In this document: positions 1-6,381 of the stretch, one piece after another | How positions within the stretch are numbered: the stretch's first letter is position 1 | How the letters are laid out: every line of letters begins with the position of its first letter | From: Prolixibacteraceae bacterium | GTDB lineage: Bacteria; Bacteroidota; Bacteroidia; Bacteroidales; Prolixibacteraceae | Direction of reading: 5' to 3' | Assembly (NCBI GenBank): GCA_003450125.1 | Contig: DMFR01000125.1 | Location: 1 to 6,382, forward strand | DNA: 6,382 nt | The notes under the pieces: generated by a model | What the model was told of the DNA's origin: nothing | Databases searched by the model: none | Seen by the model: only the letters and a program-made list of their open reading frames with translations | Translations under genes and position numbers: made by a program

Positions 1-23
1 CCATCCAACCATCCAACCATCCA
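1..23. repeat. CCATCCAA short tandem repeat at window edge
   Basis: Two full copies of the 8-bp unit CCATCCAA (1-8 and 9-16) and a 7-bp partial copy (17-23) sit directly after the stop codon of the minus-strand LRR/BACON gene. The array is cut by the window edge, so its full length is unknown. It is a simple-sequence tract; no hairpin or T-run typical of a terminator is visible in it. Confidence 0.8.
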
Positions 24-24
24 T

Positions 25-2685
25 TTATCTTCCCTTTACCACTTGCCTTGTTTGTTCATTCATCCTGCAGATATAAATTCCTGGAGTAACCTGCTGGTAT
101 AGTTCATTGGTTCCATCCCAACTTATATTCAACCGCTCGGCTTTGCTTTCGCTAATAAGGTTTTTAACCCTTTGACCTGCCATATTGTAAATATCCACGG
201 TGATCTTTGTATGTTTTGGGTTCTGGATTTCAACAGTCACTTCTTGGGTGAATGGATTGGGATAACAGTTGAATGAAGGCCTGTTTTGGGCCATTTCATC
301 CACTCCTGTTGGCTTGGCTAATTGTGTTATCACTATAGTTTGCGGATCAATATCAGTGGCAGAAACGGTCACTAGGGCTGTTCTTGATATATCAGTGCTA
401 TTGGCTTCCGCACTAAAGGTGATGGTTTGGGTACCTGTGCCAGTCACCGGGTCTACTTTAAGCCAAGGCTTGTCCCAACCGACAGTCCATAAAACATTGC
501 CTGAAAGGATTATACTGGCTGCGCTTCCTTGGGCAGCTTCCAGGCTAACTTCCGTTTCTGAAACCTTTAATTCATTCATCTCTACAATGTTTTTAAAATC
601 CTTCCATTGCTCAGCTGCAGCATAAAGCGCTTTAGAACCATAAGGCACATAGAGGATGCATTTATTAAGGTCAATATTCGCAAAGACTACACCAGAATTC
701 CTGAGATCTGGTGGATTCACCGGATAAGAATTGATCGATGTTAAACTATAACAATAAGTAAATGCATTATATCCAATGGAGGTAACCGTAGAAGGAATCT
801 TTATTGATTTTAGGCTGGTGCAGTAAAAAAATGCTTCTTCCCCTATGTCAGTTACTGCAGAGCCCATATCAACAGACAATAATCCAATACAGGAACGAAA
901 AAGACGACTTTTTATGGTAGTAAGGGAAAGAGGTAAGGTGACTGAAGCTAAACTGTCACATGTCTCAAATGCGGCATTACCTATTTCAGTAATTGATGAA
1001 GACAATTGAATATTTTTTAGTGATTTGCATCCTCTAAAAGCCTGGATTCCAATAGTTGTGGTTGATGTAGGAATGATGAGGTCTGTTAAACTTGTACAAC
1101 CGGCAAATGCATAATAACTGATAGTTATCACTGATGGGGGAATATCAAAATCTTTTAATGCCCTGCACTGCGAAAAAGCCTCCTCTCTGATAGCGGTGAC
1201 TGATTGAGGTAAAATCAAGGTGGTAAGCTTGCTCTTCGTATCGTAGATTCCATTCTCCAACGCTCTTTTGGGAACTTCATTTTCTTGATAATCAGTTGTA
1301 TATTCATCCGTGCCTTCTGTTCCTGAATAAGCTTTGATGGTTGTTCCACTCAAATTCAATACTTCCAGAATAGGCATTTTGTCCCTGATCAGCTTAAAAT
1401 CCCGTACATCCATTTCTCCGGTAACAGTAAGGTGGGAAATACCGCTTAATTCTTGCTCCGAGAACTGATTGACTAAAGTTCCTGCTTTTGCAAGGTTGAT
1501 AGTAATAGGTAATCCTTTTTGAATCACCGTTATATCCTGCGAAACAGTGTCTGAAATAGAAATTACCACCTTGGCAGTTCGATTGTTAACGGATGAATTT
1601 GCCTCCGCGGTAAAGATGAAGGTAGCGTTGCCGGAACCTGAAGTGGGTTTTATCGTGACCCATGACTGGTCTGAACTTACAGTCCAGGCCGCACCGGAAG
1701 TAAGCTCTACCTTGGCAGTGTCCCTGGCAGACTCAAAGGTCAGTGAAGTGGGAGAGAGCCTGAAATCTGCCATCTCCACAATATGGGTAAAATCCTGCCA
1801 TCCTTGCGCGGAAGCATATAGATCGACGGATCCAAAGGGAACATACAATATGCTGTTGGATTTAACCACATCATCAAAACTGGCAGAAGTGATAAAAGCA
1901 GGAACAGATCTGTAGGAATAGATTGACCTTAAGTTAGGGCTTTGAATAAAAGCTCCGTATTGAATATATTCTACCGATGCTGGCAACACAAGCTTGGTCA
2001 ACCCATTGCACAAACGAAATGCACTGTCATCAATAGTTGTGACAGATGGTGGAATAGTTATTGAAGTCAGGGCACTGCACCCCTCAAAAACACCTCTGGA
2101 TAAGTAAGTGATAGAAGTTGGAAGAGTCACCTCCGTTAAGCCGCTACAAAAATAGAAAGCCCACTCATCAATATGGGTGACAGAAGATGGAATGTTAAGC
2201 GAAGTCAATGCACTGCAACCCTCGAAAGCAGACCACCCAATTGTTGTAACCATTGGGGGAATTGTGATACCGGTTAATCCGCTGCAACCGCTAATACCTC
2301 CACTGCCAATCACCTCAAGCGTTGAAGGAAGCTGGAGGCGTGTTAAAAGCGGTTTGCTTATCCCTCCATAATTGAGCGAATTCTTCGAAATACTGGGGCC
2401 AGGAAACCAATTGGCACGAAAGTTACCAACACTAGGGATTGTACATGCTGCAATTATTGAACCACTCATATCCAGTTCTGTCAAGCTGGGCATTTGATTC
2501 TGAATCGTTGAAATATCCAATGCATTCATGGTGCCCGTAAGTGTCAGATGGGTAATTGTATTCAGTTCCGTGTCAGTCAATGCCGAAGACAAACCACCTG
2601 CCGTCACTTCCACCGTTTTCAAAACCTGTGCTTGTAGCACGATGGTAAGATACAGACCGACAATAAGTAAAAGTATTGATTTCAT
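25..2685 (-). CDS. Secreted BspA-like LRR / BACON protein with T9SS type A sorting domain
   Basis: Predicted surface-exposed or secreted scaffold protein of 886 residues with no visible catalytic motif. Domains in order: signal peptide, residues 1-19, with a hydrophobic core and a likely cut after LQA; cap segment about 20-80; six 23-residue BspA-like (LRR_5) repeats about 114-251, of the form LTsItIPpSVTtIgxxAFxxCsx; a linker with LYVPFGS; BACON domain about 308-391. A second cap (393-453), seven more LRR_5 repeats (487-647), a linker with LYVPYGS and a second BACON domain (706-790) follow. The T9SS type A C-terminal domain (about 803-886) carries YPNPF and ends in KGR. The ATG at 2685 is preferred over an in-frame GTG at 2706, because the GTG adds seven polar, mostly charged residues before the signal peptide. 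The leader is A-rich without a Shine-Dalgarno sequence. BspA-like repeats and BACON domains are known for protein or glycan contact; the ligand here is unknown. Confidence 0.93.
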   Translation of the reverse strand: MKSILLLIVGLYLTIVLQAQVLKTVEVTAGGLSSALTDTELNTITHLTLTGTMNALDISTIQNQMPSLTELDMSGSIIAACTIPSVGNFRANWFPGPSISKNSLNYGGISKPLLTRLQLPSTLEVIGSGGISGCSGLTGITIPPMVTTIGWSAFEGCSALTSLNIPSSVTHIDEWAFYFCSGLTEVTLPTSITYLSRGVFEGCSALTSITIPPSVTTIDDSAFRLCNGLTKLVLPASVEYIQYGAFIQSPNLRSIYSYRSVPAFITSASFDDVVKSNSILYVPFGSVDLYASAQGWQDFTHIVEMADFRLSPTSLTFESARDTAKVELTSGAAWTVSSDQSWVTIKPTSGSGNATFIFTAEANSSVNNRTAKVVISISDTVSQDITVIQKGLPITINLAKAGTLVNQFSEQELSGISHLTVTGEMDVRDFKLIRDKMPILEVLNLSGTTIKAYSGTEGTDEYTTDYQENEVPKRALENGIYDTKSKLTTLILPQSVTAIREEAFSQCRALKDFDIPPSVITISYYAFAGCTSLTDLIIPTSTTTIGIQAFRGCKSLKNIQLSSSITEIGNAAFETCDSLASVTLPLSLTTIKSRLFRSCIGLLSVDMGSAVTDIGEEAFFYCTSLKSIKIPSTVTSIGYNAFTYCYSLTSINSYPVNPPDLRNSGVVFANIDLNKCILYVPYGSKALYAAAEQWKDFKNIVEMNELKVSETEVSLEAAQGSAASIILSGNVLWTVGWDKPWLKVDPVTGTGTQTITFSAEANSTDISRTALVTVSATDIDPQTIVITQLAKPTGVDEMAQNRPSFNCYPNPFTQEVTVEIQNPKHTKITVDIYNMAGQRVKNLISESKAERLNISWDGTNELYQQVTPGIYICRMNEQTRQVVKGR

Positions 2686-2703
2686 CTGTTTATTTTTTTT
2701 ACA

Positions 2704-2727
2704 CACATAGACACATAGAACACATAG
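2704..2727. repeat. CACATAG direct repeats in leader of LRR/BACON gene
   Basis: CACATAG occurs at 2704-2710, 2712-2718 and 2721-2727, spaced 8 and 9 bp. On the minus strand these read CTATGTG, 19-42 nt before the chosen ATG. Each gives a TATGTG core that resembles, with one mismatch, the TAnnTTTG -7 element of Bacteroidota promoters. No matching -33 element was identified, so a promoter is not claimed. The same motif in inverted form recurs at 2970-2991. Confidence 0.6.
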
Positions 2728-2730
2728 AAA

Positions 2731-2813
2731 AATTATTCACCACAGATTACTCAGATTTTATACAGATTAATCTTTTTATTGATGTTAATCTGAGTAATCT
2801 GTGGTGAATAATT
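2731..2813. repeat. Perfect 27-bp inverted repeat (large hairpin)
   Basis: The arms 2731-2757 and 2787-2813 are exact reverse complements with a 29-nt loop. The left arm begins AATTATTCACCACAG, and CAGATT recurs at 2743, 2752 and 2763 in the left arm and loop. It lies 46 nt upstream of the LRR/BACON start and about 260 nt downstream of the propeller-like gene's stop. On the minus strand the hairpin is followed by TTTTTCT, so it could end read-through from the upstream gene or sit in the 5' leader of the downstream gene. Resemblance to the dispersed CAGATT-rich intergenic repeats found in some Bacteroidota is from memory and unverified. Confidence 0.85.
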
Positions 2814-3071
2814 CTTCTAAGTATGAGAAACTATATAATGTCGTATTTTTCTAATTGCAAGACAAAAAGTTCATAACATCCCAAATTAGCGACCAAGGAC
2901 CCTACTTAGTAACCTTAATGAACCGCCATAAATATGCCATTTATACGACAATTAAGAGTTCCAATTACTTATGTGTTCTAAGTATCTATCTGTTTATTTT
3001 TCATTTTGTTTATAATCATTCTCCTGTATGTCAAAATTCTATCGATAGGATTGTTTCCTAAATAGTTGTTA
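2814..3071. other. Gene-free remainder of the gap between the two T9SS-cargo genes
   Basis: No credible gene is present. An 8-bp inverted pair, TGTCGTAT at 2839-2846 and ATACGACA at 2943-2950, encloses 96 bp, and a 10-bp palindrome, CTATCGATAG, lies at 3039-3048 just past the stop of the propeller-like gene. An open plus-strand stretch (2855-3061) starts only at TTG and gives a protein with no recognisable features, so it is treated as chance. No clear intrinsic terminator follows the stop at 3072. Confidence 0.6.
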
Positions 3072-5483
3072 TCACTTCTCCATATAGATCAGTTTACCCG
3101 TATAAAGTTGATCACCCAAGGTCAACCGGTAGAGTAGGATAGAGTTGCTCTTTTCCTTTGGCTGATAATCCATTTGAATCAACTGACCTCCTCTGATGGA
3201 ACCCTCAAAAAGCATTGCCTTTTTAGACCCTATTGCATCAAATATTTCAAGCCTTGCAGTGGTATTAACAGGGCTGGAGAATTCGAAGTTCAGCCTGTCG
3301 GTAAAGGGGTTGGGCCATGCCTTAATACTTGGTTGGGCAACAACTATTTCGTTAGAAGAGGAAGTGATATTGGTGTGGTATTGATAGACCCATAAACCTC
3401 CACAATTAACCAGAGCGTATAAGATACCCTTCCGATCAATATCAATGTCCAAATAACTAACAGCACCTGCAGAAAAGTCAGCATTGCCCACTACTTCCCA
3501 TTTGTCGCCCTTGGGTTTCTGAACCATAGCCCTATTGTTATTGGACTCATCCGTATAGGCCACATAAGGCGTACCGTGGGGATCTATGGCAAGAGATACG
3601 ATGGATAATGGAAGTACACCGGAAATGCCCTCATTGCCAATAGCTACCCAATCGCTGCCATTGAATTTGGATACCGAGATATGGTTTTCTGAATGCCCAT
3701 CCCTATATGCCCTGTAGAGCGTATCGGCCGGATCAAAGGCGATGTCGATGGAATAAGCCAGGCTGCCATCATTGCCAACTGTTGCCCAATTGCTTCCAGT
3801 GAATTTCTTTACAGAGGCCTTAATGTGGTCTCCATAAGCGACATAGGGTGTTCCGCTTTGATCAATAGCCAAGGATGACGCAGTAGGGGACAATGAAGTT
3901 CCACCGGTAAAGCCCAGGGATTCCCACTTACTGCCATTGAATTTCATCACTATTCCTTGGGGAGATTGATTAACTTCTGCATATTCCAAATAGGGCGTAC
4001 CCTTGGAATCTATAGCGATAACCGGAGGACCTGCTGAGCGTGGCGAAAAACCTGCACCGCCGACTGTTACCCATTGATTGCCGTTAAATTTCCTGACCGA
4101 GACTATGTAGTCATTGAAGAGGTCTGAATAGGTCAGATAGGTCACATAAGGCTTTCCCGATGGATCTATGGCAATATTGGGATAATAAGTCATCCCTTCC
4201 GAAAATCCCGCATCTCCTACAGTGACCCATTCGCTTCCGTTAAACTTCATCACCGTGGCTTTACCTTCATTATTTTCATCCGTAAATGCGACAAAGGGTG
4301 TCCCTGTGGAATCCAGGTCCAGGGAGTTATATCCTGCGAATCCATTTGAAATGCCTACAATGCCCAATCTTTCCCATGTATGGCCATTCAATTTCATGAC
4401 CGTGGCTTTATGGCCATTTTCATCATCAGGATAAGCCACATAGGGCGTACCGTTCTGATCGATGGCTATGCTTGGATAGCTGCCAAAAAATAGGGTAGAG
4501 TCTTTATTTACAATAGTTTCCCAGGTACTGCCATTGAATTTCACAACTGCCACTTCATTGTCGTTCTCCCCCGTCTCGTAGGACAGATAGGGAGTGCCGC
4601 CCTGATCAATGGCCATGGTGGTTAACCAAACTTTATTATTGGAAAAGCCTGCATTGCCCACAGTTACCCAAGCATTATCGCTCAGTTTCATCACCGTGGC
4701 TTTTTGTCCGTTTGCAAAATCCTTAAATACCACATAAGGAGTGTCTTGAGGATCTATAGCAAGTGTGATATAGCTAACTTCGCCAGGTGAAAAGCCTTCT
4801 ATTCCAACAATTTTCCACTCGTTTTCCATGAATTTCATCACCGTGGCTTTACTCTTGTTCCCTTCATCCCGATAGGCGATATAAGGTACACCTGCTGGAT
4901 CTATGGCCATAGAGGTATAAGCAAAACCTTTCGAGAGTCCTGCCTTTCCAACGGTTTCCCATGTCTGGCCATTGAATTTTCTAACCGTAGCCTTTCCGCC
5001 ATTTTTATAATCACTGACTGCTATATAAGGTGTCCCATTTTGATCCAGAGCGATGTTGATTATCCCAATACTATCTGCTGCAAAACCTTCATTGCCGACC
5101 ATTTCCCATTCGCTGCCGTTGAATTTTTGGACGAACCCATTATCGCTGCTGTTGTCTTGATTGGCAACTAGATAGGCCACGTAAGGTGTCCCTTTGGCAT
5201 CAATGGTCATGGTGAGGCTATTAACCCGACTATTTGAAAAATGCGCCTTGCCTACTGTTTCCCATGTGCTGCCATTGAATTTTCTCACCATTGCTTTTTC
5301 ATTGTCCATTTCATCCTGGAAGGCCACATAGGGAGTGCCGTTGGGACCTACGGCCAAAGAGGCAAAGTACACTATACCGGGAGTAGCCTGATCGTATTCA
5401 CTTGGACCCAGGGGTTGCCAGGTCTGTGCATTTACCCATCCGAAGACAAGCATGAGTACCCATAAAGTAAGTTGAGTTTTCAT
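3072..5483 (-). CDS. Secreted 14-repeat (probable beta-propeller) protein with T9SS type A sorting domain
   Basis: Predicted extracellular or surface protein of 803 residues. The signal peptide is residues 1-19 (hydrophobic core, likely cut after VNA). Residues 21 to about 700 are one continuous array of 14 repeats, marked by tryptophans at 22, 74, 126, 175, 223, 272, 321, 370, 419, 471, 520, 566, 612 and 662. A typical unit reads W-x-TVG-x-AGFS, then LAID-x-x-GTPYVAY-x-DE, then KATVMKFNGS before the next W, at 46-52 residues each. The first unit begins right after the signal peptide. The T9SS type A domain (about 719-803) has WPNPF and ends in IYMEK. Only one cysteine was noted (694). Unit length and strand-like pattern suggest beta-propeller blades, and fourteen units would fit two seven-bladed propellers; this is inferred from periodicity, not from a named family. 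Start: ATG at 5483 with an A-rich leader and no Shine-Dalgarno. No enzyme motif is seen; a binding or structural role is likely but unproven. Confidence 0.92.
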   Translation of the reverse strand: MKTQLTLWVLMLVFGWVNAQTWQPLGPSEYDQATPGIVYFASLAVGPNGTPYVAFQDEMDNEKAMVRKFNGSTWETVGKAHFSNSRVNSLTMTIDAKGTPYVAYLVANQDNSSDNGFVQKFNGSEWEMVGNEGFAADSIGIINIALDQNGTPYIAVSDYKNGGKATVRKFNGQTWETVGKAGLSKGFAYTSMAIDPAGVPYIAYRDEGNKSKATVMKFMENEWKIVGIEGFSPGEVSYITLAIDPQDTPYVVFKDFANGQKATVMKLSDNAWVTVGNAGFSNNKVWLTTMAIDQGGTPYLSYETGENDNEVAVVKFNGSTWETIVNKDSTLFFGSYPSIAIDQNGTPYVAYPDDENGHKATVMKLNGHTWERLGIVGISNGFAGYNSLDLDSTGTPFVAFTDENNEGKATVMKFNGSEWVTVGDAGFSEGMTYYPNIAIDPSGKPYVTYLTYSDLFNDYIVSVRKFNGNQWVTVGGAGFSPRSAGPPVIAIDSKGTPYLEYAEVNQSPQGIVMKFNGSKWESLGFTGGTSLSPTASSLAIDQSGTPYVAYGDHIKASVKKFTGSNWATVGNDGSLAYSIDIAFDPADTLYRAYRDGHSENHISVSKFNGSDWVAIGNEGISGVLPLSIVSLAIDPHGTPYVAYTDESNNNRAMVQKPKGDKWEVVGNADFSAGAVSYLDIDIDRKGILYALVNCGGLWVYQYHTNITSSSNEIVVAQPSIKAWPNPFTDRLNFEFSSPVNTTARLEIFDAIGSKKAMLFEGSIRGGQLIQMDYQPKEKSNSILLYRLTLGDQLYTGKLIYMEK

Positions 5484-5527
5484 AATTGAAGTTTTTTGTT
5501 ATCATCAATCGGTTAATTTATAGAATG

Positions 5528-5791
5528 AATATTTGAGCCACTCCGAAAAGTGGAAAAGCTTAAAAATAGTCCTGATAGGACTGAATCTGAATAACCGTGG
5601 ATGAAACCCACGGATAAAACAAACAACGAACCAGCAGCCCTGAAGGGGCTGAATATAAGTTATATAAAAAGTTCAACCCCTTCAGGGTTGTGTTTTTTTT
5701 ATTTTGCTTCCACCGTGGGTTACCACCCACGGTTATTCAAATTTGACCCTTTCAGGGTCTTCAATCCACTTTTCGGAGTGGGCTCAATATT
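5528..5791. repeat. Mirror-image cluster of eight hairpins (REP/MITE-like)
   Basis: Four hairpins, A to D, are followed by the same four in reverse order and orientation. A: CCACTCCGAAAAGTGG (5538-5553) and its reverse complement (5766-5781). B: AGTCCTGATAGGACT (5568-5582) and GACCCTTTCAGGGTC (5745-5759). C: CCGTGG/CCACGG (5595-5613) and CCGTGGGT/ACCCACGG (5713-5732). D: CAGCCC/GGGCTG (5635-5651) and CAACCC/GGGTTG (5674-5690). The two halves meet at about 5660, and the outermost parts pair as an imperfect AATATT-GAGCC end repeat (5528-5539 and 5780-5791). The cluster starts about 45 bp upstream of the propeller-like gene. It resembles REP or MITE sequences moved by a transposase encoded elsewhere; no transposase is in the window. 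Confidence 0.85.
5674..5700 (+). terminator. Intrinsic-terminator-like hairpin plus T-run
   Basis: The stem CAACCC/GGGTTG with a 5-nt loop is followed by TG and eight T residues on the plus strand. It has the shape of a factor-independent terminator, but no plus-strand gene lies upstream of it and it is part of the hairpin cluster. It may therefore only be structural, or it may stop transcription entering the region towards the right. Confidence 0.3.
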
Positions 5792-5986
5792 TTGCAAGCA
5801 GAACCTGGCGGTTGTATGCAAGGTAATGCATGAAGGCCGATATCGTTCAGACAGGCCTTCTAATTGAATGACTTAATAGGAGTAGGGTTAATGGGAAGAA
5901 TGTAAAAGAGATCGTTCACTGCTTCGCCTGATCTGTCACATACGCTTTATGATGAATGGTATGTAACGAAACGAAATATTAGAACA
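5792..5986. other. Gene-free stretch right of hairpin cluster
   Basis: No convincing reading frame, tRNA or known RNA is recognised. The one structure of note is an inverted pair GAAGGCC (5832-5838) and GGCCTTC (5854-5860) with a 15-nt loop, which is not followed by a T-run. The rest is AT-rich sequence without obvious repeats. Confidence 0.5.
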
Positions 5987-6280
5987 ATGTTGATTAACGA
6001 TTGATCGTCCTTTAAATTGAATTTAAAACATAAAAAGGTAGTTAATGGCGAATGTATAATTACTTCTTTTAATGTTTCTAATCCCAAGGGACTAAAGAAT
6101 CATATACGTATTGAAAGAATAAAAGTTGATGATTTATAGGCTATTGTCGTTGACTATTTTCTAAATTCCCAGTTTATCGTGAAAATTGAAATTCCCCAAG
6201 GCATGACATTGACTTTATTTTGTCCACCTACCAAAACGGTGTTTTCTTCGTGTTTGAGTCGTATTCTCTTGCATCAATAA
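5987..6280 (+). pseudogene. Possible decayed small reading frame (weak)
   Basis: From ATG at 5987 one frame stays open for 97 codons up to TAA at 6278-6280, except for TGA at 6002 and TAG at 6137. The two longer pieces contain protein-like segments such as NVSNPKGLKNHIRIERIKV, and VDYFLNSQFIVKIEIPQG after the TAG. No family was recognised and no Shine-Dalgarno site is visible. Two stops in 97 codons is fewer than expected by chance in AT-rich DNA, which is the only reason to list it. It may equally be non-coding. The last 33 bp overlap the palindrome at the right edge, and an 8-bp-armed palindrome (6011-6027) lies within it. Confidence 0.15.
6011..6027. repeat. AT-only 17-bp palindrome
   Basis: TTTAAATT (6011-6018) and AATTTAAA (6020-6027) are exact reverse complements around a single G. 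It is short and AT-rich, so it may be chance or a protein-binding site. Confidence 0.5.
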
Positions 6281-6381
6281 GTACTCTTTTCCTAGGATAT
6301 CTGTACTAAAATGTGTAATTTAGTACGCTTACAGTACAGAAACAGTACAGATAGATGCACTCAATCCACTCTCAAACACGA
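6248..6381. repeat. Concentric imperfect palindrome with GTAC array at right edge
   Basis: Several paired blocks share one centre at 6314.5. TCGTGTTTGAG (6248-6258) pairs with 6371-6381. TGCATC (6270-6275) pairs with 6354-6359. GTAC at 6281 pairs with GTAC at 6345. GTACTAAA (6303-6310) pairs with TTTAGTAC (6319-6326) around an 8-nt loop. The outer two blocks are separated by exactly 11 bp on both sides although those spacers do not match. A direct repeat ACAGTACAGA (6331-6340 and 6342-6351) lies in the right half. This could be a small non-autonomous element, a recombination or insertion-element end, or an operator for a gene beyond the window. Confidence 0.7.

Larger units (their letters stand above)
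2684..3001. mobile_element. Possible MITE-like element (weak candidate)
   Basis: A 22-bp imperfect inverted repeat with 19 matching positions flanks this gap: 2705-2726 on the left and 2970-2991 on the right. Just outside, the 14-mer ATCTGTTTATTTTT occurs at 2684-2697 and again at 2988-3001 in direct orientation, like a target duplication. There is no coding capacity inside. Against it, the direct repeat is AT-rich and low in complexity, the right inverted repeat overlaps it by 4 bp, and the left copy overlaps the start codon of the LRR/BACON gene. Insertion of a short non-autonomous element is an inference. Confidence 0.25.

Noticed and set aside
2686..2706. GTG start at 2706 adding seven residues to the LRR/BACON protein
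   Set aside because: The added residues are polar and mostly charged and precede a complete signal peptide that starts at the ATG at 2685; the GTG codon lies in the CACATAG repeat tract.
269..2710. Plus-strand open frames inside the LRR/BACON gene
   Set aside because: They are antisense shadows of a well-supported gene, without domains or starts of their own.
3039..3048. CTATCGATAG palindrome as terminator of the propeller-like gene
   Set aside because: There is no loop and no T-run after it on the minus strand; it is just a short palindrome.
2855..3061. Plus-strand open frame of 68 codons between the two genes
   Set aside because: It has only a TTG start, no ribosome-binding context, overlaps the inverted repeats of the gap, and its product has no recognisable features.
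3174..5465. Plus-strand open frames inside the propeller-like gene
   Set aside because: They lie opposite a continuous repeat-bearing reading frame with signal peptide and T9SS domain, and show no features of their own.
5528..5791. CRISPR array
   Set aside because: The repeats are inverted hairpins in mirror order, not regularly spaced direct repeats with unique spacers, and no cas gene is present.
5832..5860. GAAGGCC/GGCCTTC inverted pair as a terminator
   Set aside because: A 7-bp stem with a 15-nt loop and no T-run on either strand is too weak to call.
5601..5867. Plus-strand open frame of 88 codons
   Set aside because: It runs through the stems of hairpins C, D, B and A, so its sequence is explained by the repeat cluster and not by coding.
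6248..6381. Integron attC site
   Set aside because: Size and imperfect palindrome fit, but the ends read GTTTGAG and CTCAAAC, not the RYYYAAC and GTTRRRY core sites an attC needs.
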